This document shows positions 1 through 6,014 of a stretch of DNA of 7,365 nucleotides, in pieces. The stretch's first letter is position 1; the number at the start of each line of letters is the position of its first letter. The DNA is from JAGQTE01 sp964648005 (GTDB lineage: Bacteria > Actinomycetota > Acidimicrobiia > Acidimicrobiales > Acidimicrobilacustridaceae), in the NCBI GenBank assembly GCA_964648005.1, contig CAZYKR010000223.1:1-7365 (forward strand). Direction: 5' to 3'. The position numbers and the translations under genes were made by a program. The notes beneath the pieces are model-generated. The model was not told the origin of the DNA. It ran no database searches and saw only the letters and a program-made list of their open reading frames with translations.

Positions 1-966
1 CACCTCGACCTCGGTGAGGCCGTCGACCGCCGCTGCGTCGGCGAACCGCTCGAACCCGTCCGGGACGCCCCCGAGCGTGGCGTCCCACCACGCGGTCGTG
101 AACCGCTCGACGGCCTCGTCGTAGGGGGTGTCGTCGTCCTCGAAGGGCGGGGCGTGGCTGCCGCCGATGACCGACACGAACCACACGGGCGGGTCGGCAG
201 CGACGAACGTGTCGTGGGCGCCGGCGAAGGGCAGCGAGGCGTCGGCGGTGCCGTGCACGATCAGCAGCGGCACGTGGCCGTCGAGGCGCAGGGGGTCGCC
301 CGACACCGCCAGGGTGGCACCCGCCAGCACCATGGCAGAGGTGAACCGCTCGTCTCGACAGCAGTCGTTGAACACGACGCCATAGGTGGTGGCGCCGCCG
401 AGGGAGAGCCCGGCGGCGCCCAGTCGGTCGGTGTCGATCCGCCCGAACAGCGGGCTCGCCGGGTCGTCGTTGGCGGCGAGGATCTGGTCGAGCACGAACG
501 ACACGTCGCCCGGCTGGTTGGCGAGATCGGACCAGTTGGCCACGGCGCCGGGGGCGTCGCGGTTGGTGAGGGGGAACGTCGGTGCTGCGACGGCGTAGCC
601 GGCGGCGGCCCACCGGTCGAACAGCTCGGAGAACACCCGCGGGTGGCCGACGAGCCCATGGCTGAACACGATGAGCGGGAACGGCTGCTCGCCTTGTGGG
701 AGGCGGATGGTGGTGACCAGCGTGCGTTCGGGCAGCTCCGGCGTGCCTGCACCGGCGGGCGTGGGCCGGCTCGTGTCGACGAACGTCTCGTCCCAGGTGC
801 GGAACTGGTAGGTGCGCTCGACGGTGGTGCCTGTCACCGCGGCGCCGCTCGGAGCATCGGCGGCCGCCGTCGGCGGATCGCCCGCGCTGCAGGCGATGCC
901 GAGGACCGAGACGGCGAGCAGGGCCGTGACGGCCACGATCCGACGGCTGCTCCCGACCCCGCGCAT
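1..966 (-). CDS. Secreted lipoprotein, alpha/beta-hydrolase fold esterase/lipase-like (3' end cut by window)
   Basis: Seen: an uninterrupted reading frame of 322 codons from ATG (966-964) to the window edge with no stop, so the C-terminus is missing. The N-terminus has arginines, a hydrophobic stretch at about residues 10-25 and a lipobox-like LGIAC ending at Cys26, followed by a Ala/Pro/Gly-rich linker. This suggests a lipid-anchored exported protein; Ile at -2 makes the lipobox imperfect. The fold signatures come in order: oxyanion-hole motif SHG at 102-104, nucleophile elbow GLSLGG with Ser188, acid HGTAD with Asp242, and GGSH with His271. These form a complete Ser-Asp-His triad. A CysCys pair sits at 202-203. 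Family knowledge: such proteins include chlorophyllase-like, dienelactone-hydrolase-like and polyester or acyl-ester hydrolases; the substrate cannot be named. The start is preferred because TAGGGT lies exactly 6 nt upstream and no Shine-Dalgarno is present, which suggests a leaderless mRNA. The gene is divergent from the CoA-transferase gene. Confidence 0.87.
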   Translation of the reverse strand, partial: MRGVGSSRRIVAVTALLAVSVLGIACSAGDPPTAAADAPSGAAVTGTTVERTYQFRTWDETFVDTSRPTPAGAGTPELPERTLVTTIRLPQGEQPFPLIVFSHGLVGHPRVFSELFDRWAAAGYAVAAPTFPLTNRDAPGAVANWSDLANQPGDVSFVLDQILAANDDPASPLFGRIDTDRLGAAGLSLGGATTYGVVFNDCCRDERFTSAMVLAGATLAVSGDPLRLDGHVPLLIVHGTADASLPFAGAHDTFVAADPPVWFVSVIGGSHAPPFEDDDTPYDEAVERFTTAWWDATLGGVPDGFERFADAAAVDGLTEVEV

Positions 967-971
967 GCCTG

Positions 972-983
972 CACCCTAGGGTG
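972..983. promoter_or_regulatory. Palindromic bidirectional -10 element for two apparently leaderless genes
   Basis: Seen: CACCCTAGGGTG is a perfect 12-bp inverted repeat in the 22-bp gap between two divergent starts. TAGGGT occurs on the plus strand at 977-982 and on the minus strand at 978-973. In both directions exactly 6 nt separate the hexamer from the start codon (GTG at 989; ATG at 966). The symmetry centre, 977.5, equals the midpoint of the two starts. Known: actinobacterial leaderless genes carry TANNNT about 6-7 nt before the start codon, and overlapping symmetric -10 elements can fire in both directions. Inference: both transcripts start on the first base of their start codons, and polymerase on one strand excludes the other. 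It could also be, or overlap with, a repressor operator. Confidence 0.65.
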
Positions 984-988
984 GCGCC

Positions 989-2155
989 GTGCTCGATGAC
1001 ATCCGCGTCGTGGAGCTCGGGCTGTGGGTCGCCGGCCCGAGCGCCGGAGGGATCCTCGCCGACTGGGGCGCCGACGTGATCAAGGTCGAGGCGCCGGACG
1101 GCGACCCGATGCGGCGGGTCTTCAACCTCATCGCCGGTCACGGCCAGCCCGAGTCGCCGCCGTTCGATCTGGACAACCGCTCGAAGCGCTCCGTTGCGCT
1201 CGACCTGGGCACCGACGAGGGCCGGGCGACGATGGCGCGCCTCGTGGCGTCGGCGGACGTGTTCCTGACCAACCTCCGGCCCGAGGCGGTGGCACGCCTC
1301 GGGCTCGGTGCCGAGGAGCTGCGGGCGCGCCACCCTCGCCTGGTCTACGCGCAGGTCACCGGCTACGGCACCAGCGGACCCGACGCGCATCGCGCCGGCT
1401 ACGACGTCGGGGGCTTCTGGGCCCGCTCGGGTGTGGCGGCGACGCTCGTGCCGCCGGGCGCGCCGCCGCCGGCGATCCGCGGTGGCTTCGGCGACCACGT
1501 CACCGGGGTGACGACGCTGGCCGGCATCCTGGGAGCCCTGCTCGAGCGCGAGCGCACCGGCGAGGGCTGCGTCGTCGAGACGTCGCTGCTGCGCACCGGG
1601 ATCTACTGCCTCGGGTGGGACCTCGGCATCCAGGCGCGCTTCGGCAAGCTGCTGCCCGCGGTGCCGCGCCAGGACGAGATCAACCCCATGGTGAACTGCT
1701 ACGTCGCCCGAGATGGGCAGTGGTTCTGGCTGCTCGGCGTCGAGTCCGATCGGCACTTCCCGAACCTGGCGCGCGCTCTGGGCCATGCGGAGTGGCTCGA
1801 CGACGATCGCTTCGCCACCGCCCGGGGCCGGCGCAAGGCCAGCGCCGACGTCGTGGCGGCACTCGACGCGGCGTTCGCCACCCTCGACTTCGCCGACCTC
1901 GTCGCCCGGCTCGATGCCCACGATGTCTGGTGGGCCCCGGTCAACGACCCCGCCGAGGTGTGGGAGGACCCGCAGGCCGAGGCGGCGGGTGCCTTCGTCG
2001 ACGTGCCCGGCGGGGCGTGGGGGCCGGCGCACCGTGCCGTCGCCAGCCCGGTCACCTTTCGCGGGCCGACCCTCCCGTCGCCCGGGCCGGTGCCGGCGGT
2101 GGGGGAGCACACCGCCGAGGTCCTCGCCGAGCTCGGCGACGGCGACGACGTCTAG
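989..2155 (+). CDS. CoA-transferase family III (CaiB/BaiF type)
   Basis: The product has 388 residues, close to the usual 380-430 for formyl-CoA transferase, CaiB and alpha-methylacyl-CoA racemase relatives. The N-terminus IRVVEL...AGPSAGGILADWGADVIKVE (about residues 5-34) is the family's nucleotide/CoA-binding start. NRSKRS at 63-68 and the conserved LTNLRP at 93-98 follow. GGFGDHVTG places Asp169 at the position of the catalytic aspartate that forms the acyl-anhydride intermediate in this family, and ERTGEG with a VVETSL strand follows at 188-200. These enzymes move CoA from a donor thioester to a carboxylic acid in the cytoplasm; the acid here is unknown, and racemase activity is also possible. 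The start is GTG, chosen because a TAGGGT -10 element ends 6 nt before it and the conserved N-terminal motif begins at once. The stop TAG shares CTAG with the stop of the convergent crotonase-like gene. Pairing with an enoyl-CoA hydratase-like gene recalls carnitine or acyl-CoA catabolism, but the opposite orientation makes this only suggestive. Confidence 0.9.
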   Translation: MLDDIRVVELGLWVAGPSAGGILADWGADVIKVEAPDGDPMRRVFNLIAGHGQPESPPFDLDNRSKRSVALDLGTDEGRATMARLVASADVFLTNLRPEAVARLGLGAEELRARHPRLVYAQVTGYGTSGPDAHRAGYDVGGFWARSGVAATLVPPGAPPPAIRGGFGDHVTGVTTLAGILGALLERERTGEGCVVETSLLRTGIYCLGWDLGIQARFGKLLPAVPRQDEINPMVNCYVARDGQWFWLLGVESDRHFPNLARALGHAEWLDDDRFATARGRRKASADVVAALDAAFATLDFADLVARLDAHDVWWAPVNDPAEVWEDPQAEAAGAFVDVPGGAWGPAHRAVASPVTFRGPTLPSPGPVPAVGEHTAEVLAELGDGDDV

Positions 2156-2964
2156 AACGCTGGTGGGCGCTTGTCGTTGAGCGCGGCGACGCCCTCGGCG
2201 AACGGCGCCTCGGTCATCATCCGCTCCATCCGCTCCTCCGCCTCGGCGACCGCCGACCCGACGTCACGGTGCCAGTCGACGTAGACCTGGCGCTTGGTGG
2301 CGGCGAGCGAGCCGGGGGAGATCTCGTGTGCCAGCACGCGGGCGTAGTCCCGCACCTCGTCGAGCAGCGCCTCGCCGGGGACGACCCGGTTGACCAGGCC
2401 CATGGCCTCGGCCTCCTCGGCCAACACCACGCGGCTCGACAGCAGCAGGTCCATCGCCCGGCCCGAACCGATGAGCCGGGGCAGGAGCCAGGACAAGCCG
2501 TACTCGGCCGGCAGGTGCAGTCGGCCGTGCGACGTCGTGAACTTGGCGCCCGCCGCGGCGAAGCGCAGGTCGCAGTAGCAGGCCAGCACGAACCCCACAC
2601 CGGCAGCCGGGCCGTTGACGGCGGCGATCACCGGGGTCGTCAACCCGAACAGGAAGGCGAAGTTGTGGTCGAACTCGCGGCGCACGCCGTACCCCGGCAT
2701 GGCCAGCTCCGGTCCGACGCCAGGGTCGTAGGCGCCCTGGGCGACGTGGCCGTCGAGTGCGGCGGCGTCGGCCCCGGCGCAGAAGCCGCGGCCGGCACCG
2801 GTGATGATCACGACGCGCACGTCGGGGTCGGCCTCGGCCTGCTCGAGCACCGACCGGACCTCGGTGTGCATCCGGCCCGTCCAGGCGTTGAGACGGTGCG
2901 GGCGGTCGAGCGTGAGCGTCCCGACGCGGTCGGCCACCTCCCACCGGACGGTCTTGAGCTCCAT
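2152..2964 (-). CDS. Enoyl-CoA hydratase/isomerase (crotonase) family protein
   Basis: The product has 270 residues, a normal crotonase length. Seen in order: RPHRLNAW at 21-28, the first oxyanion-hole segment GRGFCAGAD at 58-66, PVIAAVNGPAAGVGF at 111-125 (second oxyanion glycine near 122), CDLRFAAAGAKF at 131-142, LPAEYGLSWLLPRLIG at 151-166, AEEAEAMGLVNRVVP at 182-196, and an acidic C-terminal helix. Family members hydrate 2-enoyl-CoA or isomerise, hydrolyse or dehalogenate acyl-CoA thioesters. By my ungapped alignment to rat crotonase, the two catalytic glutamates (Glu144, Glu164) correspond to His146 and Asp172, so simple hydratase activity should not be assumed. ATG at 2964 is chosen because the crotonase fold begins within ten residues of it; longer frames run into cysQ. 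It lies 11 bp downstream of cysQ on the same strand, so it is probably co-transcribed with it, without a clear Shine-Dalgarno. Its stop overlaps that of the convergent CoA-transferase gene. Confidence 0.88.
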   Translation of the reverse strand: MELKTVRWEVADRVGTLTLDRPHRLNAWTGRMHTEVRSVLEQAEADPDVRVVIITGAGRGFCAGADAAALDGHVAQGAYDPGVGPELAMPGYGVRREFDHNFAFLFGLTTPVIAAVNGPAAGVGFVLACYCDLRFAAAGAKFTTSHGRLHLPAEYGLSWLLPRLIGSGRAMDLLLSSRVVLAEEAEAMGLVNRVVPGEALLDEVRDYARVLAHEISPGSLAATKRQVYVDWHRDVGSAVAEAEERMERMMTEAPFAEGVAALNDKRPPAF

Positions 2965-2975
2965 GGGCGGGTCGA

Positions 2976-3767
2976 TCAGCTCGGAGCGTCGGCCAGTGCC
3001 GCCAGGCACGGCGTCGCCAGTTCCGGTCGGCAGATCAGCAGGTCGGGGAGGTAGGCGTCGACGCGGTTGTACCGCAGCGGCGATCCGTCGATGCGACTGC
3101 AGTGCAGCCCGGCGGCGAGCGCCACGGCGACGGGGGCACAGGAGTCCCACTCGTACTGCCCGCCCGCGTGCACGTAGACGTCGGCCTCGCCCCGCAGGAT
3201 CGCCATGGCCTTCGCTCCTGCGGAGCCGAGCTCCACGAGGTCGGCGCCGAGTGCCTCCGCCACGTGCGTGGCTGCGGCCGGCGGGCGCGAGCGCGACACG
3301 ATCACGCGCGGCTTGAACGGGATCGGTCCCGGCATCGGTGGTGCAGGCGAGGTGCCGAGCGTGATGCCCAGAGCCGGCAGGGCGACGGCACCGGCGGCCG
3401 GCACGCCGTCGACCGTGAGCGCGACATGCACCGCCCAGTCGGTCCGGGGCGGCTCGCCGAACTCGCGCGTCCCGTCGAGCGGATCGACGATCCACACCCG
3501 ATCGACCTCGAGGCGACGCGGGTCGTCTCGGCCCTCCTCGGACAGCACGGCGTCACCGGCGGCCAGACGACCGGCGAAGCGCTCCATCAGGAACTCGTGG
3601 CCGGCGCGATCGCCCTCGTCCTTGAGCATCGACCCGGTGACACCCTCGGTGGTGCGCCGGACTCGGAGATCGACCAGCAGCTCGCCGGCGGCGGTGGCCA
3701 GCTCGGTGGCCAGCGCGTGGTCGGCGGGTTCGGCGGGCGCGAGGCCCGGGGCGGTGGAGTCGGCCAT
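2976..3767 (-). CDS. cysQ: 3'(2'),5'-bisphosphate nucleotidase CysQ (PAP phosphatase)
   Basis: A 263-residue member of the Mg-dependent, Li-sensitive inositol-monophosphatase superfamily. Metal-binding motifs seen: LSEE at 75-78, DPLDGT at 95-100 (Asp95, Asp98) and WDSCAPVAVALAAG at 207-220 (Asp208). GSAGAK at 181-186 is the nucleotide-side motif typical of CysQ. The enzyme hydrolyses 3'-phosphoadenosine 5'-phosphate, left when PAPS is reduced or used for sulfation, to AMP and phosphate in the cytoplasm; relatives also hydrolyse PAPS or inositol phosphates. Divergence from cysDNC strongly supports the CysQ reading over a plain inositol monophosphatase. The frame is open upstream to 3854, but the extra 29 residues would cross the proposed promoter and reach the cysD start codon, so ATG at 3767 is preferred; it lacks a Shine-Dalgarno. 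A crotonase-like gene follows after 11 bp, probably in the same transcript. Confidence 0.9.
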   Translation of the reverse strand: MADSTAPGLAPAEPADHALATELATAAGELLVDLRVRRTTEGVTGSMLKDEGDRAGHEFLMERFAGRLAAGDAVLSEEGRDDPRRLEVDRVWIVDPLDGTREFGEPPRTDWAVHVALTVDGVPAAGAVALPALGITLGTSPAPPMPGPIPFKPRVIVSRSRPPAAATHVAEALGADLVELGSAGAKAMAILRGEADVYVHAGGQYEWDSCAPVAVALAAGLHCSRIDGSPLRYNRVDAYLPDLLICRPELATPCLAALADAPS

Positions 3768-3831
3768 GGTGGGTCGTGACGGGGACCGAATGCCGACCAA
3801 TTCAGTCAGGATTTCGGGTCTCGGTCGTTCG

Positions 3832-3842
3832 TACCCTACGCT
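3832..3842. promoter_or_regulatory. Candidate divergent promoter core between cysQ and cysD
   Basis: Seen: TACCCTACGCT contains two plus-strand TANNNT hexamers, TACCCT (3832-3837) and TACGCT (3837-3842), and one minus-strand hexamer, TAGGGT (3838-3833), overlapping the first. On the plus strand these predict starts near 3844 and 3849, giving cysD a leader of about 4-9 nt without Shine-Dalgarno. On the minus strand the predicted start is near 3826, giving cysQ a leader of about 60 nt. The core resembles the element at 972-983 but is not fully palindromic. I see no convincing -35 hexamer, no transcription-factor operator and no riboswitch in the 85-bp gap. This is inference from sequence only. 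Confidence 0.45.
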
Positions 3843-3852
3843 GTGCCGACCC

Positions 3853-4758
3853 ATGGACTACGAACTCTCCCATCTGAAGATGCTGGAGGCTGAGGCCATC
3901 CACATCATCCGAGAGGTCGCGGCCGAGTTCGAGCGGCCCTGCCTCCTGTTCAGCGGCGGCAAGGACTCGTGCGTGATGCTGCACGTGGCCATGAAGGCCT
4001 TCTGGCCGGCCAAGCCACCGTTCCCGATCATGCACGTCGACACCGGCCACAACTTCGACGAGGTGATCGCGTTCCGCGACCAGACCGTCGACCGGCTCGG
4101 CGTGCGGCTCATCGTCGCCAGCGTCCAGGAGAGCATCGACGCCGGCCGCGTCGTCGAGGAGACCGGACCGCGCGCCAGCCGCAACCGGCTCCAGACGGTG
4201 ACGCTGCTCGACGCCATCGAGGAGCACGGCTTCGACGCCGTGTTCGGCGGCGCCCGGCGCGACGAGGAGAAGGCCCGTGCAAAGGAGCGGGTGTACTCGT
4301 TCCGCGACGAGTTCGGGCAGTGGGATCCCAAGAACCAGCGTCCCGAGCTGTGGAGCCTCTACAACGGCCGCCACCGCAAGGGCGAGCACATCCGGGTCTT
4401 CCCGCTGTCGAACTGGACCGAGCTCGATATCTGGCAGTACATCGAGACCGAACAGGTGCTGCTGCCGCACATCTACTACGCCCACGAGCGCGAGGTGTTC
4501 CGCCGTGACGGCATGCTGCTGGCGCTCACGCCGTTCATCGAGCTGCTCGACGACGAGGAGCTGTTCACGACCACCGTGCGGTTCCGCACCATCGGCGACG
4601 CCACCTGTACCGGTGCCGTCGAGTCGTCGGCATCGACGATCGAGCAGGTGATCGCCGAGACGGCGGCGACGCGCATCACCGAGCGCGGCGCCACCCGCGC
4701 CGACGATCGGATCTCCGAAGCCGGCATGGAGGACCGCAAGCGGGAGGGGTACTTCTGA
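3853..4758 (+). CDS. cysD: Sulfate adenylyltransferase subunit 2 (CysD)
   Basis: The product has 301 residues, against 302 in Escherichia coli CysD as I remember it, and the two look collinear. Seen: the N-terminal EAEAIHIIREVAAEF at 12-26, PP-loop FSGGKDS at 33-39 which binds the ATP pyrophosphate, HVDTGHNF at 61-68, FGGARRDEEKARAKER at 131-146, WDPKNQRPELW at 157-167, VFPLSNWTELDIWQYI at 182-197, VRFRTIGDATCTGAVES at 242-258, and the C-terminal KREGYF. CysD is the catalytic subunit of ATP sulfurylase, making adenosine 5'-phosphosulfate (APS) and pyrophosphate from sulfate and ATP, driven by GTP hydrolysis in CysN. ATG at 3853 is chosen by homology; the frame is open far upstream only because stops are rare at this GC content. 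The leader appears to be only a few nucleotides. The stop TGA overlaps the cysN ATG by one base. Confidence 0.96.
   Translation: MDYELSHLKMLEAEAIHIIREVAAEFERPCLLFSGGKDSCVMLHVAMKAFWPAKPPFPIMHVDTGHNFDEVIAFRDQTVDRLGVRLIVASVQESIDAGRVVEETGPRASRNRLQTVTLLDAIEEHGFDAVFGGARRDEEKARAKERVYSFRDEFGQWDPKNQRPELWSLYNGRHRKGEHIRVFPLSNWTELDIWQYIETEQVLLPHIYYAHEREVFRRDGMLLALTPFIELLDDEELFTTTVRFRTIGDATCTGAVESSASTIEQVIAETAATRITERGATRADDRISEAGMEDRKREGYF
4743..4747 (+). promoter_or_regulatory. Shine-Dalgarno of cysN inside the cysD end
   Basis: GGAGG within a GGGAGGGG run (4742-4749), ten bases before the cysN ATG at 4758. It is the only clear Shine-Dalgarno I see before a start in this window. It fits an internal operon gene that must be translated by re-initiation next to the cysD stop, whereas the promoter-proximal genes appear leaderless or nearly so. 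Confidence 0.6.
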
Positions 4759-6014
4759 TGGAGCTGCTGCGCTTCGCCACGGCCGGTTCGGTCGACGACG
4801 GCAAATCGACCCTCATCGGTCGCCTGCTCTACGACTCGAAGGGCATCTTCGAGGACCAGCTCGAGTCGATCGAGCGCACGTCGCGCGACCGCGGCGACGA
4901 GTACACGAACCTGGCGCTGCTCACCGATGGTCTGCGGGCCGAGCGGGAGCAGGGCATCACGATCGACGTCGCCTACCGATACTTCGCCACCCCGAAGCGG
5001 AAGTTCATCATCGCCGACACCCCGGGGCACATCCAGTACACCCGCAACATGGTCACGGGCTGCTCCACCGCCGACCTCGCCCTCGTCCTGGTCGACGCCC
5101 GCAACGGCATCGTCGAGCAGTCGCGGCGGCACGCCTTCATCGCGTCGTTGCTGCGCGTGCCGCACCTCGTCGTGTGCGTCAACAAGATGGACCTCGTCGA
5201 CTGGGACGAGGCCACCTTCGAGGCCATCAAGGAAGAGTTCCGCGGCTGGGCGACCAAGCTCGACATCACCGACCTCACCTTCGTGCCCATCTCGGCGCTG
5301 CAGGGTGACAACGTCGTGCACCGTTCGGCCAACATGGGGTGGTACGAGGGCCCGCCGCTGCTGCACCACCTCGAAGAGGTCTTCATCGCGTCGGACCGCA
5401 ACCTCATCGACGCCCGGTTCCCGGTGCAGTACGTCATCCGACCGATGAGCGGTGACCATCACGACTACCGCGGCTATGCCGGCACGATGGCCGGCGGTGT
5501 GCTCAAGCCGGGTGATGAGGTCGTCGTGCTGCCGTCGGGCTTCTCGTCGACCATCGAGGCGATCGACACCGCCGACGGCCCCGTCGACGAGGCCTTCGCA
5601 CCGATGGCCGTCACGGTGCGGCTGGCCGACGAGATCGACATCAGCCGCGGCGACATGATCAGCCGTCCGCACAACCGCCCGCAGTCCGGTCAGGACATCG
5701 AGGCGATGGTGTGCTGGATGAGCGAGCAGACGCAGCTCACGCCGCGGGCGAAGTACACGATCAAGCACACCACCCGCTCGGCACGCGCCATGGTGCAGGG
5801 CATGCACTACCGCCTCGACGTCAACACGCTGCACCGCGACCACGACGTCCCGGCGCTGGGGTTGAACGAGATCGGTCGGGTCACGCTGCGCACGACGGCG
5901 CCGCTGTTCTTCGATGACTACCGCCGCAACCGCGACACGGGCAGCTTCATCCTCATCGACGAGACCACCAACACCACGGTCGCCGCCGGGATGATCCTCG
6001 GCGCGTCCCAGTGA
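4758..6014 (+). CDS. cysN: Sulfate adenylyltransferase subunit 1, GTPase (CysN)
   Basis: The product has 418 residues and is an EF-Tu-like translation-factor GTPase adapted to ATP sulfurylase. GTPase motifs seen: G1 GSVDDGKS at 10-17, the G2 region REQGITIDVAYRYF at 63-76, G3 DTPGH at 87-91, G4 NKMD at 142-145, and G5-like SALQGDN at 179-185. Two beta-barrel domains follow (about 220-300 and 310-418), ending DDYRRNRDTGSFILID...GMI, which matches the end of the conserved core. Compared with E. coli CysN (about 475 residues) it lacks the short N-terminal extension and the C-terminal tail; with every motif present this looks like a compact natural form rather than truncation. GTP hydrolysis here drives APS synthesis by CysD. 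APS kinase is not fused to it, unlike mycobacterial CysNC. The start is fixed by TGATG overlap with cysD and a Shine-Dalgarno; the stop overlaps the cysC GTG in GTGA. Confidence 0.96.
   Translation: MELLRFATAGSVDDGKSTLIGRLLYDSKGIFEDQLESIERTSRDRGDEYTNLALLTDGLRAEREQGITIDVAYRYFATPKRKFIIADTPGHIQYTRNMVTGCSTADLALVLVDARNGIVEQSRRHAFIASLLRVPHLVVCVNKMDLVDWDEATFEAIKEEFRGWATKLDITDLTFVPISALQGDNVVHRSANMGWYEGPPLLHHLEEVFIASDRNLIDARFPVQYVIRPMSGDHHDYRGYAGTMAGGVLKPGDEVVVLPSGFSSTIEAIDTADGPVDEAFAPMAVTVRLADEIDISRGDMISRPHNRPQSGQDIEAMVCWMSEQTQLTPRAKYTIKHTTRSARAMVQGMHYRLDVNTLHRDHDVPALGLNEIGRVTLRTTAPLFFDDYRRNRDTGSFILIDETTNTTVAAGMILGASQ

Noticed and set aside
154..999. Plus-strand frame of 281 residues over the lipoprotein gene.
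   Set aside because: The minus strand carries a complete hydrolase triad and signal peptide; the plus-strand product shows nothing recognisable.
1024..3054. Plus-strand frame of 676 residues crossing the CoA-transferase and crotonase genes.
   Set aside because: Its product is an Arg/Gly/Pro-rich string with no motif and spans two well-supported genes in other frames; long stop-free shadows are expected at this GC content.
2965..3495. Extended crotonase frame running upstream through cysQ.
   Set aside because: The upstream translation is Arg/Ala-rich shadow sequence, and the crotonase fold begins right after ATG 2964.
3786..3817. CCGAA ... TTCGG inverted repeat upstream of cysD as a possible operator or riboswitch stem.
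   Set aside because: Only five pairs over a 22-base loop, with no conserved riboswitch core; not distinguishable from chance.
3205..3852. Extended cysD frame running upstream across cysQ.
   Set aside because: CysD homology begins at ATG 3853 and gives the family's normal length; the extension is antisense to cysQ.
3768..3854. Extended cysQ start, 29 residues longer, with its ATG overlapping the cysD ATG in the palindrome CCATGG.
   Set aside because: The extra residues are not CysQ-like, and the extension would cross the promoter core. The shared CCATGG is probably chance.
4476..5843. Minus-strand frame of 455 residues antisense to cysN.
   Set aside because: Val/Asp/His/Arg-rich composition without motifs, fully antisense to a complete, motif-rich cysN; a shadow frame.
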